A stretch of 64,000 nucleotides of DNA, taken from Bacillota bacterium. Its GTDB lineage: Bacteria; Bacillota; Dethiobacteria; DTU022; PWGO01. Below the pieces are notes generated by a model, which did no database searches, had not been told where the DNA came from, and saw only the letters and a list, made by a program, of their open reading frames with translations. Positions 10,694 to 19,840 of the stretch are shown in pieces. Within the stretch, counting starts at the first letter, position 1, and each line of letters starts with the position of its first letter. The position numbers and the translations under genes are program-made. Location: the NCBI GenBank assembly GCA_012518215.1, contig JAAYSV010000049.1, forward strand, positions 125,025 through 189,024. Direction: 5' to 3'.

Positions 10694-11797
10694 TCAATGC
10701 ATCCGTACAAAATATTTTCCCGGTAGCTGATTCAAAAAACCCTTCAACTCCAGGTTCAACAATATACCGTTCAATCTGGACGAAGGGAGCCCGCTGAGGC
10801 GGACAATCTCATCGAAATGGATGGGCTGAAAGGGGATCAGTGTCAACATTTTTTCCTCCTCCGCATCGTCCAGTGTCATCTGCCTCACTCCACCCGTCGT
10901 TTCTTTTTTCTGGACAAGATGATCCAGCTCCTCAAGAATATCATCGACCGATTCAACCAGTTTGGCCCCCTGTTTTATCAGGCGATTGCACCCCCGGCTG
11001 TAGGGGCTGTTTATATTACCGGGTACGGCAAAAACTTCCCGCCCCTGCTCCAGTGCAAAATCAGCCGTTATCAATGCGCCGCTTCTTTCCATCGCCTCCA
11101 CCACGACCACACCCAGGGAGATGCCGCTGATGATCCGGTTTCTCTGGGGAAAATTCCGGGGTAAAGGAGTCGTGCCTGGAGGGAATTCGCTGATCACGGC
11201 CCCCCGGCGGCTGATATCAGCCTTCAAGCGGCGATTGCGAGCGGGGTAGCATACATCCACCCCCGAACCTAGCACCGCGATTGTCCTTCCCCCCACATCG
11301 AGCGCACCTCGGTGCGACCATGTATCGATACCCATGGCCATACCGCTGACGACAGCTATTCCCATGGCGGCCAATTCGCCGGACAATTTCAGGGCGACCT
11401 CCCGTCCATAAAGGGTTGATTTGCGGCTACCGACCATGGCCACCCTCGCTTCCCCTTCCCCGAGCTCGCCGTCCACATAGATAACAGGTGGCGGCGAATG
11501 AATCTCCTTGAGCAGCAGCGGATAGCGGGGATCATCCATGGACAGTACAACGATACCACTGTTCTCGATCTTCTTCCATTCCTCTTCAACGCTGATTTCA
11601 GCACGATCGGCTACAAATTTTGCCGCCAACTTGCCCCAACCGGGAATATTCCTCAATGCTCCTGGCGGCGCACGCCAGGCTTCTTCCGGGTCGGGAAAAT
11701 ACTCCCTCAATGCTTCAATGCTCTTCGGCCCCAGACAGGGGATCATGTTCAGGGCGTGAAGATAAGGCAATTTGACCATTATGCGCTTCCCATCCAT
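10694..11797 (-). CDS. dprA: DNA-processing protein DprA (Smf)
   Basis: 367 residues. DprA protects incoming single-stranded DNA and loads RecA during transformation; it is also present in non-competent species. An N-terminal helix-hairpin-helix-like region (NMIPCLGPKSIEAL) is followed by the Rossmann-like DNA-binding core with MVGSRKSTLYGRE, VVSGMAMGIDTWSHRGAL and AVLGSGVDVCYP. The C-terminal winged-helix-like segment (FDEIVRLSGLPSSRLNGILL) is DML1-like. Starts at ATG 11797 or ATG 11779 are both possible. It precedes topA, a common Firmicutes order. Confidence 0.95.
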   Translation of the reverse strand: MDGKRIMVKLPYLHALNMIPCLGPKSIEALREYFPDPEEAWRAPPGALRNIPGWGKLAAKFVADRAEISVEEEWKKIENSGIVVLSMDDPRYPLLLKEIHSPPPVIYVDGELGEGEARVAMVGSRKSTLYGREVALKLSGELAAMGIAVVSGMAMGIDTWSHRGALDVGGRTIAVLGSGVDVCYPARNRRLKADISRRGAVISEFPPGTTPLPRNFPQRNRIISGISLGVVVVEAMERSGALITADFALEQGREVFAVPGNINSPYSRGCNRLIKQGAKLVESVDDILEELDHLVQKKETTGGVRQMTLDDAEEEKMLTLIPFQPIHFDEIVRLSGLPSSRLNGILLNLELKGFLNQLPGKYFVRMH

Positions 11798-11841
11798 TTT
11801 CCCATGTTATGACAATTGGCAATATATACATATCATAAAAT

Positions 11842-11880
11842 AAAAATAGAGGACAGGCAACTTTTCATCTGTACCTCTAT
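11842..11880 (-). terminator. Terminator of the panBCD operon, possibly bidirectional
   Basis: A ~10-bp imperfect stem (TAGAGGACAG at 11847-11856 against CTGTACCTCTA at 11869-11879, one bulged base) is followed on the minus strand by TTTTTATTTT and on the plus strand by TTTTT. It lies between panD and dprA. Confidence 0.8.
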
Positions 11881-12044
11881 TTTTGCATATCTATCTTCTA
11901 TCATCAATGGTCGGGGGAAGCCGCACCACCTTCTCCCCGCGGCGGCACATAAAAATAAAGAGTAAATCGTGAAGATCTTTCACAACATCGGCCGGCCCGA
12001 ACCACCGATGAACGTATGTCCCCCGGGCATCGAAAAGGGGAACT

Positions 12045-12431
12045 CTAAAACGCTGTCTCTGTGAAAGGCCTCTCTTCCCGAACACCCTGGATGCGATTCT
12101 TCTCGTTGACAAATATCACCCGTGGTTTGAACCCTTCCAGTTCCTTCTCGCTGAAAACCCCGTAACCTATGATGATGACCTTGTCGCCGGGATCAACCAG
12201 GCGGGCTGCGGCGCCATTCAGGCAGATGTCCCCGTCCCCGCGGGGGCCAGCAATAACATAAGTCTCCAACCGGGCACCGTTGCTGCAGTTCAATACATGG
12301 ACCTTTTCATAGGCCAGAAGATCAGCCGCCTCCATGAGAGCAGAGTCAATAGTTATGCTTCCCATGTAGTTTAGATTGGCCTCCGTCACCGTGGCCATAT
12401 GAATTTTGGATTTGCACATGAACCTCAACAA
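12045..12431 (-). CDS. panD: Aspartate 1-decarboxylase, pyruvoyl-dependent, TTG start
   Basis: 128 residues. It converts L-aspartate to beta-alanine for pantothenate. The proenzyme self-cleaves at the Gly-Ser bond in NYMGSITID (near residue 24-25), leaving a pyruvoyl group. TTG at 12431 sits 5 nt after GGAGGTG and yields MLRFM, matching the canonical MLRxM N-terminus; the alternative ATG at 12419 is too far from it. The start is 2 nt after the panC stop, so translation is likely coupled. Confidence 0.96.
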   Translation of the reverse strand: MLRFMCKSKIHMATVTEANLNYMGSITIDSALMEAADLLAYEKVHVLNCSNGARLETYVIAGPRGDGDICLNGAAARLVDPGDKVIIIGYGVFSEKELEGFKPRVIFVNEKNRIQGVREERPFTETAF

Positions 12432-12433
12432 GG

Positions 12434-13279
12434 TTACACCTCCACCAAGATATTATCGATCAATCTTGTCTCCCCGAACTTCACAGCCAGGGCCAACAAG
12501 GCAGACGTCTCTATTTCTTCCAGCGGTTGAAGGGTTTCGCTGTCAACAACCTCGATATATTGAATATTCGCCCGGGGTTCTTTACCGATGGAATCGACCA
12601 TGAAATCCCGCACCACCCGTGCATCCTTCTCCCCCGACAACACCATATCGCGTGCCTTTTTCAAGGTACGGTAAAGGATGGCAGCCGCTTTTCTTTCGCC
12701 AGGCTCGAGGTAAGCATTGCGAGAACTCATGGCCAGGCCATCATCTTCCCTGATCGTGGGACAGACCACTATCTCCAGATTCATGTTCAGATCGGCCACC
12801 ATCTTGCGTATGATCAACGCCTGCTGTGCATCTTTCTGCCCGAAAAAAGCTTTGTCCGGAGTAACGAGGTTGAACAACTTGGTAACAACCGTGGTAACCC
12901 CTCGAAAATGGCCGGGCCTGGAACCGCCGCAGAGCGGCTCTGAAATGCCTTCCGTATTCACATAGGTAAGATACCCCCGGGGGTACATGGATTTTACCTC
13001 CGGGTAAAAGATAAGGTCGCACCCGGCCTCCTCCGCCTTCTTTCGATCCTGCTCCAGGTCACGCGGGTATTCTTCGTAATCTTCACCCACCCCGAACTGT
13101 AAAGGATTGACAAAGATGCTCAGTACCACATATTCGGTCTGCCGGACCGCCTCCCTCAGCAGTGAGAGATGGCCTTCATGCAAGAAGCCCATGGTCGGCA
13201 CGAAGCCCACACTCTTGCCGTCGCGCCTGGCCCCGGCTATTTCACTTTTCAAAGTTTTGAAATCTCTGATCACCTGCAT
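12434..13279 (-). CDS. panC: Pantoate-beta-alanine ligase
   Basis: 281 residues. It makes pantothenate from pantoate and beta-alanine with ATP. The HIGH-family nucleotidyltransferase motif appears as [11 protein letters not shown]; further motifs are [10 protein letters not shown], the [15 protein letters not shown] segment, [12 protein letters not shown] and the KMSKS-like AMSSRN. It lies 27 nt after panB. Confidence 0.97.
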   Translation of the reverse strand: MQVIRDFKTLKSEIAGARRDGKSVGFVPTMGFLHEGHLSLLREAVRQTEYVVLSIFVNPLQFGVGEDYEEYPRDLEQDRKKAEEAGCDLIFYPEVKSMYPRGYLTYVNTEGISEPLCGGSRPGHFRGVTTVVTKLFNLVTPDKAFFGQKDAQQALIIRKMVADLNMNLEIVVCPTIREDDGLAMSSRNAYLEPGERKAAAILYRTLKKARDMVLSGEKDARVVRDFMVDSIGKEPRANIQYIEVVDSETLQPLEEIETSALLALAVKFGETRLIDNILVEV

Positions 13280-13306
13280 ATCATTTCCTCAAATGTCCCT
13301 GCCGGA

Positions 13307-14164
13307 TCACTTCAGCCGGTCCAGAGTTCTGGCCAGCTTCTCGAACACTTCTTCGGACATGCCAAAACGGTGTTCATCCGCCGGGAAGGTACCATTCTTT
13401 ACCTCTTCAATATAGCTCTTGACTCCCTTTTCCATTTCCTCGCGTGCCCGGGCGTATTGCTTGACAAATTTCGGCCTTTTCCCCGTGTACAGCCCCATAA
13501 CGTCGTGATAGACCAGGACTTGACCGTCACAATGTTCCCCTGCCCCGATGCCAATCGTGGGTATAGAAAGCTGCTCCGTGATCAGGCGCGCCAACAGCCA
13601 GGGAACACATTCAAGCACGATACCAAAAGCACCGGCTTCCTCGAGCATCCTGGCATCGTTGACCATCTTCAAAGCAGTCTGCATATCCTTGCCCTGTACC
13701 TTGAACCCGCCCATCTGACCGACCGATTGGGGCGTCAGACCCAGATGCCCGATAACGGGTATCCCGGCACCGGTAATCCCTTTTACCGCTTCAATAATTT
13801 CCTCCCCGCCTTCCAACTTGACCGCGTCAGCACCACTTTCCTGTATGGCTCTGGCAGCATTGGACATCGCCTGCTCCCTGCCGATCTGGTAAGTCATGAA
13901 AGGCATATCGATGATTACCATGGCCCTCTTTGCTCCGCGGACCACTGCACGGGCATGATGGATCATTTCATCCAAAGTTACTGCCAGCGTATCCTTGTAT
14001 CCTAGCACCACCATACCCAGGGAATCTCCCACCAGGATGGTGTCCACCCCGGCTTCGTCAACCAGCTCGGAAGTGGGGTAATCGTAAGCGGTGAGCATGG
14101 TAATTTTCTCTTTGGCCTTCTTCTTCTCTTTCAGATCGATGATGGTAATCTTGCCTTCGGGCAT
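13307..14164 (-). CDS. panB: 3-methyl-2-oxobutanoate hydroxymethyltransferase
   Basis: 285 residues. It transfers a hydroxymethyl group from methylene-tetrahydrofolate to ketoisovalerate, giving ketopantoate. TIM-barrel enzyme with MLTAYDYPTSELVDEAG, the metal-binding ILVGDSLGMV, GADAVKLEGG and GHLGLTPQSV motifs. Second gene of the operon, 38 nt after the DUF2520 dehydrogenase gene. Confidence 0.97.
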   Translation of the reverse strand: MPEGKITIIDLKEKKKAKEKITMLTAYDYPTSELVDEAGVDTILVGDSLGMVVLGYKDTLAVTLDEMIHHARAVVRGAKRAMVIIDMPFMTYQIGREQAMSNAARAIQESGADAVKLEGGEEIIEAVKGITGAGIPVIGHLGLTPQSVGQMGGFKVQGKDMQTALKMVNDARMLEEAGAFGIVLECVPWLLARLITEQLSIPTIGIGAGEHCDGQVLVYHDVMGLYTGKRPKFVKQYARAREEMEKGVKSYIEEVKNGTFPADEHRFGMSEEVFEKLARTLDRLK

Positions 14165-14202
14165 TGCGGAAAACCTCCTTGTAATAGCATTATTTCTTGA
14201 AT

Positions 14203-15072
14203 CTATGATAAAGCCCCGATTATGTTTTTCTTGCCTTCCCCTGACAGCGTGCCTTTGTCCTCGGCTACTTCGGCCGTGAAACGGCCAAGCAGGCGGTATA
14301 TTTCCATGACCTGGGGCATAACCTCCTTCATCTTTTCTATATGGCGGCCGATCGTCGAGGCATCGCCGCGATCGATAGGCCCGGTAAGTGCCCGGGGAAC
14401 GCCCACCTTCTTCATGTTGGCAAGTGTCCCTTCAATCAAGGGCATCATGGCAGGTAAAGCTTTCTGGCGATCTACCCCTGCAATTTCCATCATCTTCAGC
14501 CCCAGATCGATCAGGGCCACGAAATAATTGCAGACTACACAGGCGGAAGCATGATAAAGAGGCTTCATTTCCGTGGGAATCGTCAGTGCCACCCCCTCGA
14601 ACGCGGCAACCAATTCTTCTCCCACTTCAAGAGCCCGTTCATCACCTTCCAGGGTAAAATATGATCCGGGCAAATTTTGAAAACCCGTCTCCGAGCTGGG
14701 GAATGTCTGCAAGGGATGCATGGAAAGGATATCGGCTCCTGCTTTTTTCGCCGGTTCAAGGAGCGTGGAATCGTGAGCCCCACTCGTATGCAAGACTACT
14801 TGTCCATCCCGGAAACCACCGTTCCGGGCAATTTCCCTGCAGATTTCCCCGATAACCCGATCGGGGGTGGTGATAAAGACTATATCCGCTCGCCTGGAGA
14901 CCTCCTCCGGATCCATGGAATGATCCACGCCCAATTTCTCCGAAGCACGACGGGCAGAATCCTCGGTACGACAACAGATCCCGTTCAGTTTGAAGCCCTT
15001 TTCTTTCAGAGCCATGGCCAGCGCCACTCCCACGTTGCCGGCCCCGACAATACCAATGTTCATGTCTTCCAT
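14203..15072 (-). CDS. Rossmann-fold plus DUF2520 dehydrogenase, candidate ketopantoate reductase
   Basis: About 289 residues. The N-terminus MNIGIVGAGNVGVALAMAL is a dinucleotide-binding motif, followed by ADIVFITTPD. The C-terminal half (from about residue 135) fits the DUF2520 helical domain, related to 6-phosphogluconate-dehydrogenase-like folds. Starts at GTG 15081, ATG 15072 and ATG 15063 are all in frame; 15072 fits the AGGAGGAGG site best. As first gene before panB-panC-panD, and with no PanE in the window, it is a reasonable candidate for the missing ketopantoate reductase step. That role is inference. Confidence 0.8.
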   Translation of the reverse strand: MEDMNIGIVGAGNVGVALAMALKEKGFKLNGICCRTEDSARRASEKLGVDHSMDPEEVSRRADIVFITTPDRVIGEICREIARNGGFRDGQVVLHTSGAHDSTLLEPAKKAGADILSMHPLQTFPSSETGFQNLPGSYFTLEGDERALEVGEELVAAFEGVALTIPTEMKPLYHASACVVCNYFVALIDLGLKMMEIAGVDRQKALPAMMPLIEGTLANMKKVGVPRALTGPIDRGDASTIGRHIEKMKEVMPQVMEIYRLLGRFTAEVAEDKGTLSGEGKKNIIGALS

Positions 15073-15109
15073 TCCTGCCACTACCTCCTCCTTGGCTCGG
15101 ATAAATTGA

Positions 15110-15137
15110 AAATACCTTACCGCAACGCGATAAGGTA
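15110..15137 (-). promoter_or_regulatory. Leader hairpin upstream of the pan operon, possible attenuator
   Basis: An 11-bp stem (TACCTTACCGC at 15113-15123 against GCGATAAGGTA at 15127-15137, one wobble pair) lies between the predicted promoter and the first gene. On the minus strand it is followed by TTTTCAATTT, a weak U tract. It may be an attenuator or a protein/ligand-responsive leader. Confidence 0.45.
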
Positions 15138-15248
15138 CTCACAGGCAAACGACGATGAAGCACCTCCGTCCCGGTCCCAGTTTGGCTCCAAGCAGAGATT
15201 CCGTATCATTTTTACACGGTGTAGCGCCCGAAAGCTGCCACCCAAAAT

Positions 15249-15277
15249 ATATTAACCCAAATAAGATTTATCGTCAA
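15249..15277 (-). promoter_or_regulatory. Promoter of the pantothenate operon
   Basis: Minus strand: -35 TTGACG (15272-15277), 17-bp spacer, -10 TAATAT (15249-15254). The predicted leader to the first gene is about 170 nt and includes the hairpin at 15110-15137. Confidence 0.7.
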
Positions 15278-15356
15278 GATATTTTTAATTTTGTGTCTTC
15301 TCCAACAATTTGAACAGACTGTAATCGCCAAAACGTGACAAAATAATAGCCATTTT

Positions 15357-16352
15357 TTATCCGGGCCAATCGGGGGATAGGCATAGCTTTTCAAGGAGAA
15401 TCACAGCGTTTTCAACATCATGCCGATCCACCATCTCCGAAGCAGTATGCACGTAACGGCAAGGAATGGAGACAACCCCTGCCGGCACTCCCTCACGGCT
15501 CAGGTGTATTGCCCCCGCATCGGTACCTCCCTTTTCCAGAACCTCAAGCTGGTAGGGTATCCCGTTTTTTTCCGCAGTTTCGACCATCAAGCGGCGGACG
15601 AGGGGATGGCTTATCAGTGAAGAATCCTTGACCTTCACAGCCGGTCCCTTTCCGAGAGCTACATCCATCAAAGGAGCTTCCGGTGTATCCCCGACCATGG
15701 TGACATCCACAGCAATGCCATAGCTCGGGTCGACACTGAACGATGAACTTCTTGCCCCCCGCAATCCAACTTCCTCCTGGGTGGTAAAAACAAAGACCAG
15801 TTCCCGGGGGACCTTTGCCGGCAGGCGCCGCAGAACCTCGATCATTATTGCACAGCCAACCCGATCATCCATCGCTTTGGCCATGTAACGCCCCCCCAGG
15901 TCAACAAAACGATGATCGAATACAGCCATATCTCCAACGGATACCCTGGCCCTCGCTTCTTCATCATTTGTTGCACCTATATCAAGGTAGAGTTTGGGCC
16001 AATCGAGTTCATTCAATTTCTTGATCTTTTCATGGTGGACGGTCCCCTTCACACCCCGTTCAAACATGAAACGTTGACCAACAAGTTGGGCAGGCTTTAT
16101 ACCGCCCACGCCGGCGATTCTAAGAAACCCCTTCGCATCTATGTGGGTAACGATAATGCCGATCTCATCCATGTGTGCAGCCAGCATCAGGCGTCCCCCA
16201 CGCCCTTTCCTGGTAACAGCCAGGTTGCCCAGCGGATCGACGGCGATCTCCACGGGAAGATCTTTGATCTCTTCCACGATGGCTTTGCGAACGTGAGACT
16301 CCATCCCCGAAGGACCGAAGATTTCCGTAAGTTTTGCGATCAATTTATCCAT
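15357..16352 (-). CDS. M42 family metallo-aminopeptidase (first of three in transcript-distal order)
   Basis: 331 residues from ATG 16352. M42 enzymes are cytosolic two-zinc (or cobalt) aminopeptidases, often tetrahedral, that trim short peptides. Ligands visible: His in AAHMDEIG, bridging Asp in KAMDDRVGCA, catalytic Glu pair in TTQEEVGLRG, Asp in AVDVTMVGD, His in YVHTASE. Last gene of a three-paralogue run; the gap to the next paralogue is 22 nt. Confidence 0.93.
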   Translation of the reverse strand: MDKLIAKLTEIFGPSGMESHVRKAIVEEIKDLPVEIAVDPLGNLAVTRKGRGGRLMLAAHMDEIGIIVTHIDAKGFLRIAGVGGIKPAQLVGQRFMFERGVKGTVHHEKIKKLNELDWPKLYLDIGATNDEEARARVSVGDMAVFDHRFVDLGGRYMAKAMDDRVGCAIMIEVLRRLPAKVPRELVFVFTTQEEVGLRGARSSSFSVDPSYGIAVDVTMVGDTPEAPLMDVALGKGPAVKVKDSSLISHPLVRRLMVETAEKNGIPYQLEVLEKGGTDAGAIHLSREGVPAGVVSIPCRYVHTASEMVDRHDVENAVILLEKLCLSPDWPG

Positions 16353-16374
16353 AGTCTGGCAAACATCCTTTCCC

Positions 16375-17406
16375 CTAGGTATTGTACCAAGCGGCGGCAG
16401 AATCCAGAAATGCACGAGCCAGGTCCGCGGTAGAGCGATAATCGCCCCCGTTCAAAATGGAAGAAGGCGCATGAATGTAGCGGCAGGGAACCGATATAAC
16501 CGCGGTTTTTACCCCCCCACGGCCGGTTGAGATGGAACCGGCATCGGTTCCGCCGCCGGTAAAACGGCGCAGCTGATAGGGTATTTTCTTTTCTTCCGCC
16601 AGTTTGATCATCCCCTCCAGCAACCCACGCTCAACGATCACCGACCCATCCATGAAACTTATCGCCGTACCCCCGCCCAGCGAAGTCAGATGCCTGTGTT
16701 CCTTGATTTCGGGCAGATCCACAGCGGCAGTACTTTCCAGCACCAGGGCCAGGTCCGGTTCAAGGGTATAGGAAGCCACCGCCGCCCCCCTCAATCCCAC
16801 TTCCTCCTGAACAGTGAATGCCGCCATGAAAGGAGGCGTATCCTTGCACCTGAGAAGTTCCAGAAGGATCGAACAACCAGCCCGATCATCAAACGCTTTG
16901 CCCATGTAACAATCTTCTCCCAGGCGCACGCAAGATGTATCAAAAGAAACATAATCGCCAATTTTAACTGCTTTTTCAGCCTCTTCCCTGTTAACGGCGC
17001 CGATATCGATAAACAATTGTTCCACTTCCAGTGTTTTTTTGCGTTCTTCCGGCTTCTGAAGATGAATGGCCTTGGCTCCGATCACCCCCGGCAATTTGTC
17101 CCGCCCGACGATCACGGGCTTGGAAACCAGGACACGATCATCGATGCCACCAACCTTCTTGAAGCGAAGATGACCCGTTTTTTCTATCGAGCTGACCATG
17201 AGGCCGACCTCATCCATGTGTGCGGAGAGCATGATCCGGGGCGCACGCGTAAGCCGGCGGCGGGATCCCTTCCGGACCAGAAGGTTGCCCATCGCATCAG
17301 TCTGCAAGGTGATCCCCCTGCGGGGAAGGGCTTCGCGGATGAAGCGCCTTACCTCCCCCTCGTCCCCGGAAACACCGGGTATATTGGAGAGTTTTTCCAG
17401 ATACAT
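16375..17406 (-). CDS. M42 family metallo-aminopeptidase (middle paralogue)
   Basis: 343 residues from ATG 17406 (9 nt after GGAGG; ATG 17412 is too close). Same fold and ligands as its neighbours: SAHMDEVG, KAFDDRAGCS, TVQEEVGLRG, RYIHAPSS. At the fourth ligand position the sequence reads LVLESTAAVD, so Glu replaces the Asp seen in the flanking copies, as in some family members. Probably in one transcript with the other two. Confidence 0.92.
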   Translation of the reverse strand: MYLEKLSNIPGVSGDEGEVRRFIREALPRRGITLQTDAMGNLLVRKGSRRRLTRAPRIMLSAHMDEVGLMVSSIEKTGHLRFKKVGGIDDRVLVSKPVIVGRDKLPGVIGAKAIHLQKPEERKKTLEVEQLFIDIGAVNREEAEKAVKIGDYVSFDTSCVRLGEDCYMGKAFDDRAGCSILLELLRCKDTPPFMAAFTVQEEVGLRGAAVASYTLEPDLALVLESTAAVDLPEIKEHRHLTSLGGGTAISFMDGSVIVERGLLEGMIKLAEEKKIPYQLRRFTGGGTDAGSISTGRGGVKTAVISVPCRYIHAPSSILNGGDYRSTADLARAFLDSAAAWYNT

Positions 17407-17524
17407 GATCATTTACCTCCGAAAATACCGCTGGCAAGTTTCAAACCCGCATGCGCAAAACAACATGGCTGCAATCCGGGATGCCCTGCCATCGGCGAAA
17501 TTACCCGTGTAACATAAATGGGCC

Positions 17525-18604
17525 TCAATCATAATTTTTGATCGCGTTCACAAAATCATCGTCTATCTTCAGCATCAGATAGGCTATCAGGCGCCCCGCC
17601 TGAACGATATCCCGGGCATGAACAAGCTCAACCGAGGTGTGCATGTATCTCAAAGGAACAGAAATCAGTGCAGAAGGTACACCCTCCCGTGCGAGCTGTA
17701 TTGAACGTGCATCGGTAGGCGTGGGGCCCGGGGTAGGATCCAGATTGACCGCAATACCCTGTTCTTCAGCCACCTTCTGTATTTCTTCCGCCAACAGGGG
17801 ATGAACGTTGGGCCCCACAGCGATGGCCGGGCCCTTTCCCAGTTCGAAAGTATCCTCGTCACTGACACCGGGCATATCCCCATGGCAGACATCGACTGCC
17901 ACCCCGATATCCGGATTTACAGAGTAAGCGGAAGTAACTGCTCCGCGGGTACCAACTTCTTCCTGGGCTGTGCCTACAAAATACACATCCGCGCCATGTT
18001 TCAACTTCCCCAGAATGGAAGCGGAATGAATGATTGTCGCTACACCGGCCCGGTTATCAAGCGCCTTTCCGGACATGTAGTGCGAATCCTTCATGGGTGT
18101 AAAACGTCTGTAAATCGTGATTATATCTCCGGTAGAAACGAGGTCTGCAGTTATTCCGGCAGGAAGCCCCACATCGATGAACATCTTCTCCACTTTGACC
18201 GCCTTCCTCGCATCACCGGGTTTGATCACATGCGGAGGCAAGGTTCCGATCACACCGCGCAAAGGTTCCTTTCCGTGCACCGTCACGGACTGCCCCCAGA
18301 GAGTGCGCGGATCAAATCCACCGACAGTGGTAAATCGGATGAACCCGCATTTATCAACTCCGGTCACCATCAGGCCGATTTCATCTATATGGGCAGCAAT
18401 GAACACCGCATGGCGCCGCCGGGAATCTGCCGCCCCCCTCTTGAAGGCGATGATGTTGCCGAAGGCATCTTTTTCGAGACGGTCAACATGGGGCCGTATG
18501 TATCTTTCCATCACGGAGGCAGCTTCATTTTCAGCACCCGAAACACCTGAAGCCTCGGACAATGCCCCGAGCATCTCCTGCAAATCCAAACTTTCATTCC
18601 CCAT
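17525..18604 (-). CDS. M42 family metallo-aminopeptidase (promoter-proximal paralogue)
   Basis: About 359 residues from ATG 18604 (GGGGTGA upstream; GTG 18616 also in frame). Motifs: AAHIDEIG, KALDNRAGVA (DNR instead of DDR), TAQEEVGTRG, AVDVCHGD, RYMHTSVE. All metal ligands and the catalytic Glu are present. It begins about 20 nt after the upstream UROD/MetE-like gene. Divergence among the three copies suggests old duplication with different peptide preference rather than a recent expansion. Confidence 0.92.
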   Translation of the reverse strand: MGNESLDLQEMLGALSEASGVSGAENEAASVMERYIRPHVDRLEKDAFGNIIAFKRGAADSRRRHAVFIAAHIDEIGLMVTGVDKCGFIRFTTVGGFDPRTLWGQSVTVHGKEPLRGVIGTLPPHVIKPGDARKAVKVEKMFIDVGLPAGITADLVSTGDIITIYRRFTPMKDSHYMSGKALDNRAGVATIIHSASILGKLKHGADVYFVGTAQEEVGTRGAVTSAYSVNPDIGVAVDVCHGDMPGVSDEDTFELGKGPAIAVGPNVHPLLAEEIQKVAEEQGIAVNLDPTPGPTPTDARSIQLAREGVPSALISVPLRYMHTSVELVHARDIVQAGRLIAYLMLKIDDDFVNAIKNYD

Positions 18605-18624
18605 GTTTACCATCACCCCAGTTA

Positions 18625-19707
18625 TTATGAATTCCCCAAAGATGATGGATCATCCATCACCATTTTTTCCAGCTGGGCCAACACCCGGTAGACCCTTTCC
18701 GCCTGTTCTTCCGAAAGGGTGCCCGCACCGCAGGAAGGGGTCAGCAACAATTGTTTTTGCAGTTTTTCCCTATCCACCCCATGGGAAACAAGTATTTCAA
18801 TTTTATTTTGCAGATTCGTGTACAGGGAATCGGCATCCTCGCCATCAATCTTTTCAGAAGTCGGAACGATTCCCCAGGCCAGCCCGCCTCCACGATCCAG
18901 GTATGCGGATAGTTCCCCCGCATAGACGAGAAGTGATGGAAAATAATCGTAGGCATCAAAGCTGATCAGATCAAAAGGCAATTCCAGCATCAAGGACCAA
19001 TCTGCCCCGGCGCAGCAGTGGATGCCTGCCACCCCCCCGTCCCCCTTGATACCATTGATAACCTCTCTCAAGCTGCCCTGTATATCTTCCCTTCCCAGGG
19101 CAACATAACCGGAAGTGCCGTAACCGTAAACCCCCGGATCATCGATAAACAGAAGCACCGGCCGGCTGAAACGGCTCAGCTGCTTGACTTGCCAGCGAGC
19201 ATGAAAAGTCAGGGTTTTGACCAGCAGCTCCCGCAGCTGATCATTGTAAAAAGCCGGGCTGCCTCCCTGATCCGTAACCTGCAAACCCACCGTGACCGGA
19301 CTGCTCAACTGCCCCTTGACCATTCCCGTCCGGGGCAGATCCCAGTCCTCGTTCAGAAAACGAAAGAAACCTTCCGCCGCCCCCCTTGCAAAAGCAAAGG
19401 GACTTTCTTCGCCGAGCAATTGTTCTTCCCCGATCCCGACCAGCATCTCGTAATAGCGCAGGACACGCTCATCCCAGCGGTGGTTGTCTTCCTCGAAAAA
19501 AGGAGTCCGGGTCAGCCCGGGCTTCAATGAGACCAACCCCGCGTCCATGAGCGGGGTCAGATACTGCAATATCAGCCCCTCGGCGGGGTCCCTTCGCGGC
19601 AATTGAGGCCAGTGCGGTATATGGTGCAGATTCTTCCTGATGATCTTTATGGCCCCGTCTGCAGAAAGGTGTGGCATACTTCCGATTCCCGTTGCTCTAT
19701 GGTACAC
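18625..19707 (-). CDS. UROD/MetE-like superfamily protein
   Basis: About 360 residues if started at GTG 19707, which follows AAAGGGG and gives VYHRATGIGSMPH. In-frame starts up to 19815 exist, but that extra sequence has no family look. The barrel-type sequence with GIHCCAGADW and TPSCGAGTL resembles the zinc-binding C-terminal half of cobalamin-independent methionine synthase and uroporphyrinogen-decarboxylase-like methyltransferases. Substrate unknown. It lies between citramalate synthase and the M42 genes on the same strand. Confidence 0.75.
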   Translation of the reverse strand: MYHRATGIGSMPHLSADGAIKIIRKNLHHIPHWPQLPRRDPAEGLILQYLTPLMDAGLVSLKPGLTRTPFFEEDNHRWDERVLRYYEMLVGIGEEQLLGEESPFAFARGAAEGFFRFLNEDWDLPRTGMVKGQLSSPVTVGLQVTDQGGSPAFYNDQLRELLVKTLTFHARWQVKQLSRFSRPVLLFIDDPGVYGYGTSGYVALGREDIQGSLREVINGIKGDGGVAGIHCCAGADWSLMLELPFDLISFDAYDYFPSLLVYAGELSAYLDRGGGLAWGIVPTSEKIDGEDADSLYTNLQNKIEILVSHGVDREKLQKQLLLTPSCGAGTLSEEQAERVYRVLAQLEKMVMDDPSSLGNS

Positions 19708-19840
19708 TTTTTTGATCGGCCCCTTTCTTTCCCGGAAACATTGCCAGTTCAATACAAGAAATTCATTTCGTGTTGCCATCCGGCAAAACTTCCGCCGACA
19801 TCCGGTTCGGGACAAAACCGGGGTAAACAGTTGAACAGGA

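Noticed and set aside
11891-12112. Minus-strand open frame after panD encoding a plausible-looking ~50-residue stretch
   Set aside because: Its only good start lies inside panD in another frame, and downstream starts (GTG near 11980) have no ribosome-binding site. It may be a gene remnant, but I cannot support it as a gene.
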